Source: a virus. Taken from it: a stretch of 64,000 bases of DNA. The stretch is taken from positions 1-64,000 of IMG/VR virus record IMGVR_UViG_3300030430_004661; one strand, 5' to 3'. This document shows, one piece after another, positions 23,293 to 31,429 of the stretch (positions are counted from its first letter, which is position 1; every line of letters begins with the position of its first letter). The notes under the pieces were generated by a model that was not told the origin of the DNA, searched no databases, and saw only the letters and a program-made list of their open reading frames with translations. The translations under genes and the position numbers were made by a program.

Positions 23293-24131
23293 TGTTCCAA
23301 GAACAATGGATCTGCCCAGAGAGACTGGGTGGATCAAAAGCAATAGATATGTATAATCTATATTTGAACAATAGAAGAGACCAGCTTCCATATGCTGATC
23401 TAAAGTATTCTCATGTTGTTGACAAAGTTCACGAAGAAGGATATGCGATAGTTCAATCCTGTGTCGATGTAGATCTCATAAATGAGATATTGACGAACAC
23501 GGAAAGCATTTTCTTAGACCCAAGACTTTTAAAAACAAATAATGAAAAATATAAAACTGTTAGGCACCCATTTATTGACTGCCCACAAATATTGAATCTT
23601 GCCCTATCAGAGACAATTTTCAATGTTGTTAGTCAATTTTATGGGTGCGTTCCAGCTTTAACGGGCGGAAAAATACACCGATCCTACGCCTTCACAGGAC
23701 AAAAAACAGGTACACATTTATATCATATAGATAAAAACAGTCTATGGTTTATAAAAGCTTTTATCTACTTGAATGATGTAGGTATAGATGGCGGGCCATT
23801 TACATATGTTAAGGGAAGCCACAAAGATAGATTTGCTGGTTGGAGAGACAATTATAGATATAGTGACGAACAAATCACAACTTATTACGGTAAAGATCGC
23901 ATAAAGCACCTAACTGCTTCAGTTGGCGATGTAATATTTGCAAACACTGTAGGGATGCATAAGGCACTTACTATGGATAAAGGACACAGAACAATGGTGA
24001 CTTTGAATTTTTGTGTTCACCCAGAAGACTGGTCACCAGAGTCTAAGTTTATGTTTATGCACAAAAATGATTACGAAAGGATCAGTGCTAACAAAACAAG
24101 GCTTTTTGATTATATAAGGAAAACATCATGA
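23292..24131 (+). CDS. Phytanoyl-CoA dioxygenase family Fe(II)/2-oxoglutarate oxygenase
   Basis: 279 residues from a GTG overlapping the neuB stop, with AGAGG six bases upstream. YHIDKNSLWFIKAFIYLND gives the H-x-D metal pair (His145, Asp147). GPFTYVKGSHKDRF is the typical PhyH loop. GDVIFANTVGMHKAL supplies the second His (His223) and GHRTMVTLNF the Arg (Arg233) that holds 2-oxoglutarate. It should hydroxylate a small substrate, in this context probably a sugar or nucleotide sugar. Ends in an ATGA overlap. Confidence 0.75.
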   Translation: MFQEQWICPERLGGSKAIDMYNLYLNNRRDQLPYADLKYSHVVDKVHEEGYAIVQSCVDVDLINEILTNTESIFLDPRLLKTNNEKYKTVRHPFIDCPQILNLALSETIFNVVSQFYGCVPALTGGKIHRSYAFTGQKTGTHLYHIDKNSLWFIKAFIYLNDVGIDGGPFTYVKGSHKDRFAGWRDNYRYSDEQITTYYGKDRIKHLTASVGDVIFANTVGMHKALTMDKGHRTMVTLNFCVHPEDWSPESKFMFMHKNDYERISANKTRLFDYIRKTS

Positions 24132-24925
24132 ACAAATATAGAAAAAACATAGATCACGGTGGGTGGTTTAGTTTTAACGCAACGCAAGAAGAATGGAAGT
24201 CAAACTACGCTGAAAAAATGTTAGATTACTTTTTTACCTCGTCGATTATAGAGAGGAGCTTTGGCGGATACACAATAACAGATGAACTCTTGATTACAAA
24301 TAACCTAAACTTTTCTGGTGTCAAAGAGAGGAGTGTTCTTGTCATAGGAGCAGGTCCATCTTCATCCTTGTTAACGCAAGAGTTACTTGATTCCTATGAC
24401 TATGTTTTTACATGCAATCACTTTTTTAAAAACGATTTTTTGAATGGCACCAAAGTCAACCTAGTCTTGATTGGCGACGAAGTCAGTCTGAGATCACCAC
24501 ACTTTCTAAAATATATCGAGAAACACTCTCCAATTATAGGATTTGAACACTCCGCCAGAAGAACCATGCTTGAAGTCTTAGATTTTAAAAGATCTTATCC
24601 TAGAAGCTTTATTTATCTGACTAGGTACTTTTCAAGGTTGGGATATGTTGCTAGAGCATGTGTTCTTGCAAGGTGTATGGGTGCCTCAAAAGTTGATTTT
24701 GTGGGTATGGATGGTTTCAAGAAGAGGGTCCATCTTTTTCAAAAAGGCAAAAAACCACCATCCTTTAACGATCCAGACAAGTTTAGAAAACAAGCAAAAA
24801 TATTTTATGAATATATGTTGAATGATTTACGTATAACTAAGGATAATTTTAATAACCTTGGAGAAAATCACGAATCCAGCATATACACCGGAATCATGAA
24901 TGAGGTAAAAAATGAAACAAATTGA
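24128..24925 (+). CDS. G-P-S-loop transferase-like protein (GT42/DUF115-like)
   Basis: 265 residues. SVLVIGAGPSSSLLTQELLDSYDYVFTCNHFFKND resembles the N-terminal loop of bacterial GT42 sialyltransferases (A-G-N-G-P-S...D-x-F-x-C-N-x-F). Later RLGYVARACVLARCMGASKVDFVGMDGF fits the matching helix-strand near their active site. It sits between a nonulosonate synthase and a CMP-sugar-synthetase-like gene, which supports a CMP-nonulosonate transferase. A DUF115/MptE-like role remains possible. The last bases overlap the next gene by 14. Confidence 0.55.
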   Translation: MNKYRKNIDHGGWFSFNATQEEWKSNYAEKMLDYFFTSSIIERSFGGYTITDELLITNNLNFSGVKERSVLVIGAGPSSSLLTQELLDSYDYVFTCNHFFKNDFLNGTKVNLVLIGDEVSLRSPHFLKYIEKHSPIIGFEHSARRTMLEVLDFKRSYPRSFIYLTRYFSRLGYVARACVLARCMGASKVDFVGMDGFKKRVHLFQKGKKPPSFNDPDKFRKQAKIFYEYMLNDLRITKDNFNNLGENHESSIYTGIMNEVKNETN

Positions 24926-25586
24926 AGAGATAGCGGTAATAATACAAGCGAGACTTAACTCACAAAGAATACCTAAAAAAATGATCAAGCCATTTTCAGG
25001 GACAACTTTAACAGATATATTTCTAGAGAAAGTTAAAAAATGTAGAAGTTTTCCAATGTCTAATTTTTATTTGTCTGTCTACGAAGATGAGTTAGTTGAT
25101 ATTGGGATCAAACACGATGTCAACATATTCAAAAGGTCAAAGAAATCCGCCTTTTCGGAAGGTACCCCGATGACTCTTATGTATGAGTGGCACAACAAAC
25201 TACCTTTTAAATACTGTGTTCTAATAAATGCCTGTGTTCCTTTTTTAAAGCCTGAGACTATAGATGATTTCATTAGGCTATACTGTCTGTCAGACCATGA
25301 TGGCATGTTTGCAGTTATGGAAAAGAAGAATTATTTTTGGAACCAAAACGCAGATCTTCTAACACCATTAACCGAAGATGTTATGAACACAAAAACAGTT
25401 CAGAAAACTTACGAAGCAGCACATTGCCTTTATGCTGGTAAGATGAGTAGCATAAAAGACGGTGTGTGGATGGGTGACTTCATGAAAAATGAAGTAAAAC
25501 TTTTCCCAATTCAGGAACGTGAGGCATTTGATATCGATCACCCATGGCAGTTTGATCTGTGTGAAAAACTATGGGAGTCTAAATGA
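24912..25586 (+). CDS. NeuA/SpsF-like cytidylyltransferase (CMP-sugar synthetase)
   Basis: 224 residues. AVIIQARLNSQRIPKKMIKPFSG is the nucleotide-binding loop of sugar nucleotidyltransferases and is closest to the CMP-sialate and SpsF-type pattern (A-R-x-x-S-x-R-x-P-x-K). NACVPFLKPETIDDFI matches their Q-P-T-S-P-L-R region loosely. FDIDHPWQFDLCEKLW is the usual C-terminal I-D-x-x-x-D-F element. It would activate the NeuB product with CTP. Size fits the family (about 225-240). It overlaps both neighbours. Confidence 0.7.
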   Translation: MKQIEEIAVIIQARLNSQRIPKKMIKPFSGTTLTDIFLEKVKKCRSFPMSNFYLSVYEDELVDIGIKHDVNIFKRSKKSAFSEGTPMTLMYEWHNKLPFKYCVLINACVPFLKPETIDDFIRLYCLSDHDGMFAVMEKKNYFWNQNADLLTPLTEDVMNTKTVQKTYEAAHCLYAGKMSSIKDGVWMGDFMKNEVKLFPIQEREAFDIDHPWQFDLCEKLWESK

Positions 25587-26350
25587 TATTTTATTCTGAG
25601 CATTACGAAAAATGTAAACATGATCAACCTAGCCTGTACGACTATGTGTTTGAGATGAACCCTTTTATCCTTGATAAAGGAGACGTTAGAACATTGGCAA
25701 ACACAGTTGATGGCATGATATCATATAACAATGGGTGTCTAGAAGACCAATGGTCGATAAAACTTGAAAACATATCGTTTATACCACAGCTGGAGTCAAT
25801 ATGCAAACAATTAGCAATGCAGATAGAAAGTAGGTACTTTGGATCTTACTGTAAATTTGAGTTTATACATTGCTATAGAAACAAAACAACAGCCACAAAA
25901 GAGTCTTCATGGAAATGGCACTATGATGATTGTCCTAGAGAATTTATGAAAGTTGGACTTTACCTGAATGATGTTAATACCGACAACGGATGTATGCAAA
26001 TTTTAAACTCTATGGACGGACCCAAGGAAGTTAAGTCCTTCAGAACACACCCAAACGCAGTAAAAGGTGATCCTCCACCAGTTTATCCAAAATCAAGAAT
26101 ACCGGATGCAGAGATAAGCAGACTTTTATCGAATGGGTATAGAGAACACAACGTCGTAGGTAAATCAGGAACAAACTTTCTTTTCACACCAAACATAATA
26201 CACAGAGCAACGATTCCAAAAGAAGGTGTCACCCCAAGAGATGTCATAATATTTTTTGTAAGACCGAGTCTGAAGAAGATAACAAACTATACTAGTGTAG
26301 CAAAATATTTTAGATCTGGTAAAAACGTGAAGAGGTATGAATTAGATTGA
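25583..26350 (+). CDS. Fe(II)/2-oxoglutarate-type oxygenase
   Basis: 255 residues. WKWHYDDCPREFMKVGLYLND provides H-x-D (His113, Asp115). MQILNS and TNFLFTPNIIHRATIP give the second His (His207), and RDVIIFFVRPS the Arg (Arg219). It is the same fold class as the gene at 23292 but not a recent duplicate. Likely substrate is the cassette's sugar or lipid intermediate. It starts within the stop of the NeuA-like gene (ATGA). Confidence 0.65.
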   Translation: MIFYSEHYEKCKHDQPSLYDYVFEMNPFILDKGDVRTLANTVDGMISYNNGCLEDQWSIKLENISFIPQLESICKQLAMQIESRYFGSYCKFEFIHCYRNKTTATKESSWKWHYDDCPREFMKVGLYLNDVNTDNGCMQILNSMDGPKEVKSFRTHPNAVKGDPPPVYPKSRIPDAEISRLLSNGYREHNVVGKSGTNFLFTPNIIHRATIPKEGVTPRDVIIFFVRPSLKKITNYTSVAKYFRSGKNVKRYELD

Positions 26351-27207
26351 TGTTTAGAAGTAGAAAAATAAATAAAAATCAATGGATCGACACCAAAACA
26401 AACACTGTTTTTGAAACTGGTTTGATTAAAGGTAGGCACGGTAAGAAATCAAGTTTTCTGGACACCCCAGATAGTTTTCTTGGTGGACACTATGGAGAGT
26501 CGTATTACTTAGATTTCTACGACAGGATTCAACACGATGTGGATGATTACACAACCAGCAACGAGGTTATCTATAAACGCCATGATAATAAACTAGCGGG
26601 TAAGAAGGTTCTGATTGTTGGTGGCGGACCTTCGTCTAATGACCTCAAATGGCAACAACACTACGACTACGTGATTACTAGTAATAATTATTACAAAAAG
26701 TTTCCTGATAATAAACCATACATAATAAACTTTACACCTTACATGGATCTAAGCGATTCAAAGTTGCTGTCTTTTTTAGATTCTGGAGATTTTTATATTG
26801 GCTTTGAAGCGGATGCTTTTTTAAAAAACCATGAGATCTCTATGATCCATACGTTTTGGCCAAAGTATAGAGATAGAATAATTCTGTTCCACACCAGATA
26901 TTCATCAGCAATTGGTGTCTCAACCCGTCAAGCAGTCTTTGCGATATTGATGGGAGCTGATGAAGTTCACCTATGTGGCATGGACCTATTCAAAGACAAG
27001 GACAGTGTTAGACACTCCTTTGAGGATAACAAGGGTCTTCCACGATGGCGTCTCGCAGGGGGAGAAACCCTTCAACAACAATTAGTAGTTTCTTTTTGGG
27101 AATACGTTAAGCAGATCGGCGCTACAAACGACTGTAGAGTTATCAACCTAGCGAGACACTTCGATTACAATTGCCTAGGTCAACCATCAATAGGAGAACT
27201 ATCATGA
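26350..27207 (+). CDS. G-P-S-loop transferase-like protein (GT42/DUF115-like)
   Basis: 285 residues from the ATG at 26350 (TGATG overlap); a TTG three bases earlier is less likely. KKVLIVGGGPSSNDLKWQQHYDYVITSNNYYKK is the same loop and strand as in the 24128 product. SSAIGVSTRQAVFAILMGADEVHLCGMDLFKD is the later helix-strand. The two proteins align along most of their length by eye and are probably ancient paralogues. It would be a second nonulosonate or polyol-phosphate transferase. Confidence 0.55.
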   Translation: MFRSRKINKNQWIDTKTNTVFETGLIKGRHGKKSSFLDTPDSFLGGHYGESYYLDFYDRIQHDVDDYTTSNEVIYKRHDNKLAGKKVLIVGGGPSSNDLKWQQHYDYVITSNNYYKKFPDNKPYIINFTPYMDLSDSKLLSFLDSGDFYIGFEADAFLKNHEISMIHTFWPKYRDRIILFHTRYSSAIGVSTRQAVFAILMGADEVHLCGMDLFKDKDSVRHSFEDNKGLPRWRLAGGETLQQQLVVSFWEYVKQIGATNDCRVINLARHFDYNCLGQPSIGELS

Positions 27208-27998
27208 AGATAGCACTGTGTTACTCAGGTCAAATTGGTGCTTTTCATAAAGCATTACGCAGCCAAAGAGCTTCGTTTCTGACTAACGACATGGATATCT
27301 ACGTTTACACTTCAGACGTAGTGTCACAGAAAAACAATACTATAGTTAACTTGCCGACTTCATCGGACGTACACGAATATCTGATAGCCGGAAAAGGTTG
27401 GAGAAAAAACACCAACACTTATGGTATAGTGTATAAGATCCCATCAGATTACATCGTGAAATCACTAAAACCAATAGAAAGACAAATAGTTCACATGAAA
27501 GTCCAAAAAGAGGATCTATATGAAACACTGAATGATTGGGACATGTCAAAATGGAAATGGCTAAGAAAAAGACAGCTCTGGAAAATGCACCAGTGCAATG
27601 AGATGGTAAACAACAGTGGTAATGACTATGACATAGTGGTTAGATCGAGATTTGAGTTTGGTCCAAATGTAAAGATAGATATACAGAAAATTGTATCAAG
27701 CACCGATAACTTGGATAATAAAATTTTTATGTTTGGTGGTTGGAACTGTGTTCCTCCAATGGTTTTTATGGATGAATTTATTTGTGATGGGTTTGCCTTT
27801 GGAAAACCTGAAGTTATGAATAAGTTCACATCTCTCTATTTAAATGAAGATCCATACCCGTATGATCCGAAATATAAAGAGTGTTGGGAAAAGTTTGGTG
27901 ATAACGTTGAATATCAATTAAAAACTCACCTTGATAAACACAACATTGAGATTGTGTATATTGGTAATAAAAGAAACATGTATCATTTATGGAGATAA
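27204..27998 (+). CDS. Glycosyltransferase-like protein of the polysaccharide type
   Basis: 264 residues from the ATG at 27204 (ATGA overlap; AGGAGA upstream). An earlier start at 27171 adds 11 residues inside the previous gene. KIALCYSGQIGAFHKALRSQRASF, DIYVYTSD and YDIVVRSRFEFGPN are the pattern of a group of LPS and capsule transferases with a GT-A-like D-x-x-x-R-x-R-F core. DGFAFGKPEVM is the typical later loop. Donor unknown. Confidence 0.5.
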   Translation: MKIALCYSGQIGAFHKALRSQRASFLTNDMDIYVYTSDVVSQKNNTIVNLPTSSDVHEYLIAGKGWRKNTNTYGIVYKIPSDYIVKSLKPIERQIVHMKVQKEDLYETLNDWDMSKWKWLRKRQLWKMHQCNEMVNNSGNDYDIVVRSRFEFGPNVKIDIQKIVSSTDNLDNKIFMFGGWNCVPPMVFMDEFICDGFAFGKPEVMNKFTSLYLNEDPYPYDPKYKECWEKFGDNVEYQLKTHLDKHNIEIVYIGNKRNMYHLWR

Positions 27999-27999
27999 A

Positions 28000-28626
28000 G
28001 TGAAAAAAGTATTTATTGACTGTGGTAGTTACGACGGCTGTAGCGTGAGAAAATTCTCTGATCTGTACGACAAAAAAGCAGATTATCAGTATCACTGTTT
28101 TGAGGGCAATCCGCTATTGGCCAACTATCACCCTGTGAACGAAAGGTGTGTGTTTCACAACACCATAGTACTAGATACCGAAGATGAGGTTACATTTTAT
28201 GTACATTCCACTACAGGAGGGAGCACAATCAGTCAACAGAAAAACCAGAGGTATAAAAACAAAGATGAATCAAAGTATGGCGATACGGAGGAGATAGTTC
28301 TAAGACCAATAAGACTATCAAGCTATATAAGCGACAACTTTAGCCCTGATGATAATATAATTTTAAAAATGGATATTGAAGGTGCTGAATATTGCGTCCT
28401 TAGAGACCTTATCAAATGCGACGTATTGTGGTACATTGATAAGATCTATATCGAATGGCACATAAATGATAGAACAGAAGAGCCTCAACCCGAAGAGTTT
28501 ATATCAGAGTTCGTTGAAATATGTGATGAAAACGATATATGTTTGGATACTTCTTGGGACTCGATGCATGAGCCGTACATGAAAGAAGAAAGAAATTCTG
28601 AATACAAAAAAAAGAGGAAAAAATGA
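28000..28626 (+). CDS. FkbM-family SAM-dependent methyltransferase
   Basis: 208 residues from a GTG at 28000, one base after the previous stop, with GGAGA upstream. FIDCGSYDGCSV (6-17) is the SAM-binding loop, CFEGNP (33-38) binds the ribose, and LKMDIEGAEY (122-131) is the FkbM hallmark. FkbM enzymes O-methylate sugars, so capping or decoration of the cassette's glycan is the natural role. A Lys/Arg-rich end overlaps the next gene by ATGA. Confidence 0.75.
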   Translation: MKKVFIDCGSYDGCSVRKFSDLYDKKADYQYHCFEGNPLLANYHPVNERCVFHNTIVLDTEDEVTFYVHSTTGGSTISQQKNQRYKNKDESKYGDTEEIVLRPIRLSSYISDNFSPDDNIILKMDIEGAEYCVLRDLIKCDVLWYIDKIYIEWHINDRTEEPQPEEFISEFVEICDENDICLDTSWDSMHEPYMKEERNSEYKKKRKK

Positions 28627-28931
28627 TAATTTATGTAGACATAGATGAAACAATATGTGTTTCACCACCAAACCGAGATTATTCACAAGCAGTTCCAATA
28701 GCAAACCACATCAGTAAAATCAATCAACTTTATGATTCTGGTAACACGATTGTATATTGGACTGCTAGAGGCACTGGATCTGGTATTGACTGGAGAGAAG
28801 TGACAGAAAGACAGTTTGAAACTTGGGGGGTAAAGTATCATGATCTTAAGTTTGGCAAACCAATATATGACTTGTTTGTTGATGATAAAAATATAAATTG
28901 TGAGAGGTTTTTTCATAATGAAAATATATGA
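28623..28931 (+). CDS. Small HAD-type phosphatase
   Basis: 102 residues. IYVDIDETIC carries the D-x-D of the HAD nucleophile, VYWTARGTGSG the second motif, and LFVDDKNIN the last acidic pair. Small cap-less HADs of this size are typical of capsule-gene clusters. It could dephosphorylate a sugar phosphate in nonulosonate synthesis. It overlaps both neighbours. Confidence 0.65.
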   Translation: MIIYVDIDETICVSPPNRDYSQAVPIANHISKINQLYDSGNTIVYWTARGTGSGIDWREVTERQFETWGVKYHDLKFGKPIYDLFVDDKNINCERFFHNENI

Positions 28932-29658
28932 TAAAATAAACCAAGAACGTAAAGATATAATAAACAAAACAAAGCATACGATTAGCGATGTTCCTAGGGC
29001 GCAAAAAGAAGTAGCTGAGTTGCTTCCTGATCTTTTTGAGAAGAAAAGGTTTTATAAAATGCATCCTAGGCCAAATGATCACCCACAATCCAGAGAGTAT
29101 CAGTACTATGAATATTGTATTAGTGCTGTTGAGATTGATGGCTTGTGGTTAGAATTTGGTGTCTACAAAGGTGCTAGTAGTAAGTATATTAGCAAGATAA
29201 AGAACGAATTGCACCCCGAATCAGATAAGGGATTTCATGGGTTTGATTCATTTGAAGGTTTACCAGAAGATTGGACTGGAAATGGATCTCCAAAGGGTAA
29301 GTTTAAAACAAAAGTTCCTTCCGTTCCCGGAGTGACCTTTCACAAAGGATGGTTTAGTGACACCATACCAAAATTTTTAACATCATACAAAGGTCAATGT
29401 GCATTTATACACATCGATTGTGACATATATTCATCAACAGTGGATATTCTAGAAAACTTGTCACCAAGAATAGTACCCGGAACTGTTATTCTTTTTGATG
29501 AGCTTACTGGATATGACGCTTGGAAAGATCATGAATATAAAGCGTTTATTGAATTTGTTGAAAAATATGATGTTGAATATGAATGGCTAGCATATGTGGC
29601 AAATGCAGGCCAAGCAGCATGTAAAATAACTAAAATAGGAGTACATAATGAATTATAA
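28918..29658 (+). CDS. TylF/macrocin O-methyltransferase-like SAM methyltransferase
   Basis: 246 residues from the ATG at 28918. WLEFGVYKGASSKYISKI is the SAM loop, FHGFDSFEGLPEDW the typical TylF motif, and FIHIDCDIYSSTVDIL then GTVILFDELTGYD the metal and catalytic part. Family members methylate sugar hydroxyls. With the FkbM gene it gives the cassette two O-methyltransferases. This is the last recognisable sugar gene of the cassette. Confidence 0.75.
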   Translation: MKIYDKINQERKDIINKTKHTISDVPRAQKEVAELLPDLFEKKRFYKMHPRPNDHPQSREYQYYEYCISAVEIDGLWLEFGVYKGASSKYISKIKNELHPESDKGFHGFDSFEGLPEDWTGNGSPKGKFKTKVPSVPGVTFHKGWFSDTIPKFLTSYKGQCAFIHIDCDIYSSTVDILENLSPRIVPGTVILFDELTGYDAWKDHEYKAFIEFVEKYDVEYEWLAYVANAGQAACKITKIGVHNEL

Positions 29659-29857
29659 ATTTTCAGACCAAGCCATTGGCGCATTGATGATGGCGCTACA
29701 AAAATCATTACTAGAGCAAACCGACATAGTTCCGGTGATCAAAAACTTTGATGTTCAGATAGATGATACAAATCATTTGATAGTGGTTAACCCACCACCA
29801 GTAAAGGCACCTAAAATAGAAGCAAAGCCTAAAATACTTTTACCGGATGAAGATTAA
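29648..29857 (+). CDS. Small unknown protein
   Basis: 69 residues, overlapping the methyltransferase gene by 11 bases with AGGAG upstream. A helical N-terminus (AIGALMMALQKSLLEQTD), a short beta segment (FDVQIDDTNHLIVVNPP) and a Pro/Lys-rich end. No family recognised. It is coupled to the FmdB-like gene by TAATG. Confidence 0.5.
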   Translation: MNYKFSDQAIGALMMALQKSLLEQTDIVPVIKNFDVQIDDTNHLIVVNPPPVKAPKIEAKPKILLPDED

Positions 29858-30108
29858 TGCCTAGATACTTTTATGAATGCTCAAAGTGTGGATCACAATT
29901 TAAAACTGTGCATGGCATGAATGAAACACAAGATCATTGTGAGGTCTGTTTTTCTGATGCTGGAACACTTCGAAGAATTCCACAGCTTACCACCACCCTC
30001 AAGCCTCTATCTAAAGAGGCACAGAGAGTTCGGGATGCTATTGAGGATAATAAAAATATTCTAAAAGAAATGGATAAAGAAGCGAGGAATACAAGTTATG
30101 ACGATTAG
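29857..30108 (+). CDS. FmdB-type zinc-ribbon protein
   Basis: 83 residues. RYFYECSKCGSQFKTVHGMNE and HCEVCFSDAGTLRRIP form two C-x-x-C knuckles with the aromatic start of the FmdB/regulatory zinc-ribbon family. The C-terminus is a charged helix. Such proteins are common in marine phages near transcription genes; the gp55-like sigma gene follows two genes on. Confidence 0.7.
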   Translation: MPRYFYECSKCGSQFKTVHGMNETQDHCEVCFSDAGTLRRIPQLTTTLKPLSKEAQRVRDAIEDNKNILKEMDKEARNTSYDD

Positions 30109-30493
30109 CACTGGATTAAGTTTAGCCCTAGGAATATCTATAATATTAAACATTTTTACTGTTTGGTACATTAGAGCACTATTGGGTCGTTTTAATTGGA
30201 TTAGTCAAAATATTAACGATCTTGTGCAAATAATTGGTGTATTTAGGGCACATTTGCAAGACGTGCGAAAGTTAGAACAGTTCTATGGAGATCAAGAAAT
30301 AAAAAATCTTGCTCTGCATACAGCTTCGCTTATGGATGTGTTACAGGATTATGAAGACGTAGTCTTTATAACAGAACCAATAGAATTTGTAGAGGATGAA
30401 TCAGATACTCAACAACAGGAAGAACAAAATGCCGAGGAAGAAGTCCAAGAAAAACATGTACTTTACGCAGGTACACGAAAACGCAATAATTGA
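30098..30493 (+). CDS. Membrane-anchored helical protein, unknown function
   Basis: 131 residues. One membrane segment (LSLALGISIILNIFTVWYI, about 8-26) is followed by a long cytoplasmic helix and a Gln/Glu-rich tail. It overlaps the FmdB-like gene by 11 bases, and its last 65 bases overlap the start of the sigma gene in another frame. Function unknown. Confidence 0.55.
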   Translation: MTISTGLSLALGISIILNIFTVWYIRALLGRFNWISQNINDLVQIIGVFRAHLQDVRKLEQFYGDQEIKNLALHTASLMDVLQDYEDVVFITEPIEFVEDESDTQQQEEQNAEEEVQEKHVLYAGTRKRNN

Positions 30494-31118
30494 ATATTGT
30501 CAACCAAGCACAACTTATAACAGAAGGTGCGAGCTTTACGAACACCTGATTCAACCAGCCTTCAACGAGATGGTTGACAAGATAGTATTTACGTATCGCT
30601 TTACATCTTTACCAAATATTGATGAATTAAGGCAAGACTGTAAGGTCTGGCTTACAACCATATTGGCCAAGTATGATCCTAATCGAGGTTCAAAGGCCTT
30701 TTCGTATTTTAGTGTCATAACAAAAAACTGGTTTATACATCAGGTTAAAAAGACCGCAAAAAGAGCTAGTCGAGAGGTTGAATACGAAAAAGTAGGTAAG
30801 GAACTCAACAGCGCACAGAATATATCAAATGACCCTGTCATGGAAAATATATTACAAAAAGAGTTTTGGATATCATTTTACGATGAGCTTGGATCGTGGG
30901 ACTCATCAAAGATGTCAGAAAATGAACTTTTAGTTTACAACGCAATACGTGAGTTGTTTGCCTCTGTGGACGATCTTGATATGCTAAATAAGAAGGCTGT
31001 GTATCTGTATATGAGAGAGATTACTGGACTCAATACAAAACAAATAGTATCACAGCTTAACAAGATGAGAAAGAGGTACAGAAGTTTTAAACGCAACTGG
31101 GACAATGGTAAAATTTAA
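30429..31118 (+). CDS. 55: Late-transcription sigma factor, T4 gp55-like
   Basis: 229 residues from the ATG at 30429, with AGGAAG seven bases upstream; an ATG at 30396 is in frame but lies deep in the previous gene. KYDPNRGSKAFSYFSVITKNWFIHQVK (about 81-107) is the region-2-like block of T4 gp55, which binds core RNA polymerase and opens late promoters. The C-terminal half holds a helical part with NTKQIVSQLNKMRKRYRSF. T4 gp55 is about 185 residues, so this one is longer. It lies at the border between the accessory and the tail genes, and probably drives the latter with a sliding clamp encoded elsewhere. Confidence 0.8.
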   Translation: MPRKKSKKNMYFTQVHENAIIEYCQPSTTYNRRCELYEHLIQPAFNEMVDKIVFTYRFTSLPNIDELRQDCKVWLTTILAKYDPNRGSKAFSYFSVITKNWFIHQVKKTAKRASREVEYEKVGKELNSAQNISNDPVMENILQKEFWISFYDELGSWDSSKMSENELLVYNAIRELFASVDDLDMLNKKAVYLYMREITGLNTKQIVSQLNKMRKRYRSFKRNWDNGKI

Positions 31119-31124
31119 ATTTGT

Positions 31125-31132
31125 CTATTTAT
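31125..31132 (+). promoter_or_regulatory. CTATTTAT motif at the start of the tail module
   Basis: Lies in the 17-base gap between the gp55-like gene and the ATG at 31136, only three bases before that codon. If it is a promoter, the first gene would be leaderless or the transcript would serve 31422 onwards. No hairpin flanks this copy. Weakest of the exact matches. Confidence 0.3.
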
Positions 31133-31135
31133 GGT

Positions 31136-31429
31136 ATGAGTAAAAAATTAGATAAATTCATAGAGGAAGCGATTGATAACATTCGTAAAGATAGGGAGGT
31201 CACCAAAGATCTGCTTAATGATGCCATTGGGTATCTGTCAAAAGACGAATCTAGACATCGAGACATAGGCATAACATTGGCCAAGTATGTGGAAACACTA
31301 CAGAGATCCAATGAGCAGCTTGTTAAGATTACTTCTCTTGTGGCCAAACAAGAATCAAAGTCAGACGGTCTTACACAAGAAGACATGGAACAAATTTATT
31401 CCGCTATAAAGGATGATCCAGATGAGTAG
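31136..31429 (+). CDS. Small helical phage protein, unknown function
   Basis: 97 residues from the ATG at 31136; a TTG at 31121 adds five residues. Strongly helical: FIEEAIDNIRKDREVTKDLL and ITLAKYVETLQRSNEQLVKITSLV, a pattern I recall in small proteins next to tail genes of marine T4-like phages. No Shine-Dalgarno is visible. It overlaps the hub-like gene by eight bases. Confidence 0.55.
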   Translation: MSKKLDKFIEEAIDNIRKDREVTKDLLNDAIGYLSKDESRHRDIGITLAKYVETLQRSNEQLVKITSLVAKQESKSDGLTQEDMEQIYSAIKDDPDE

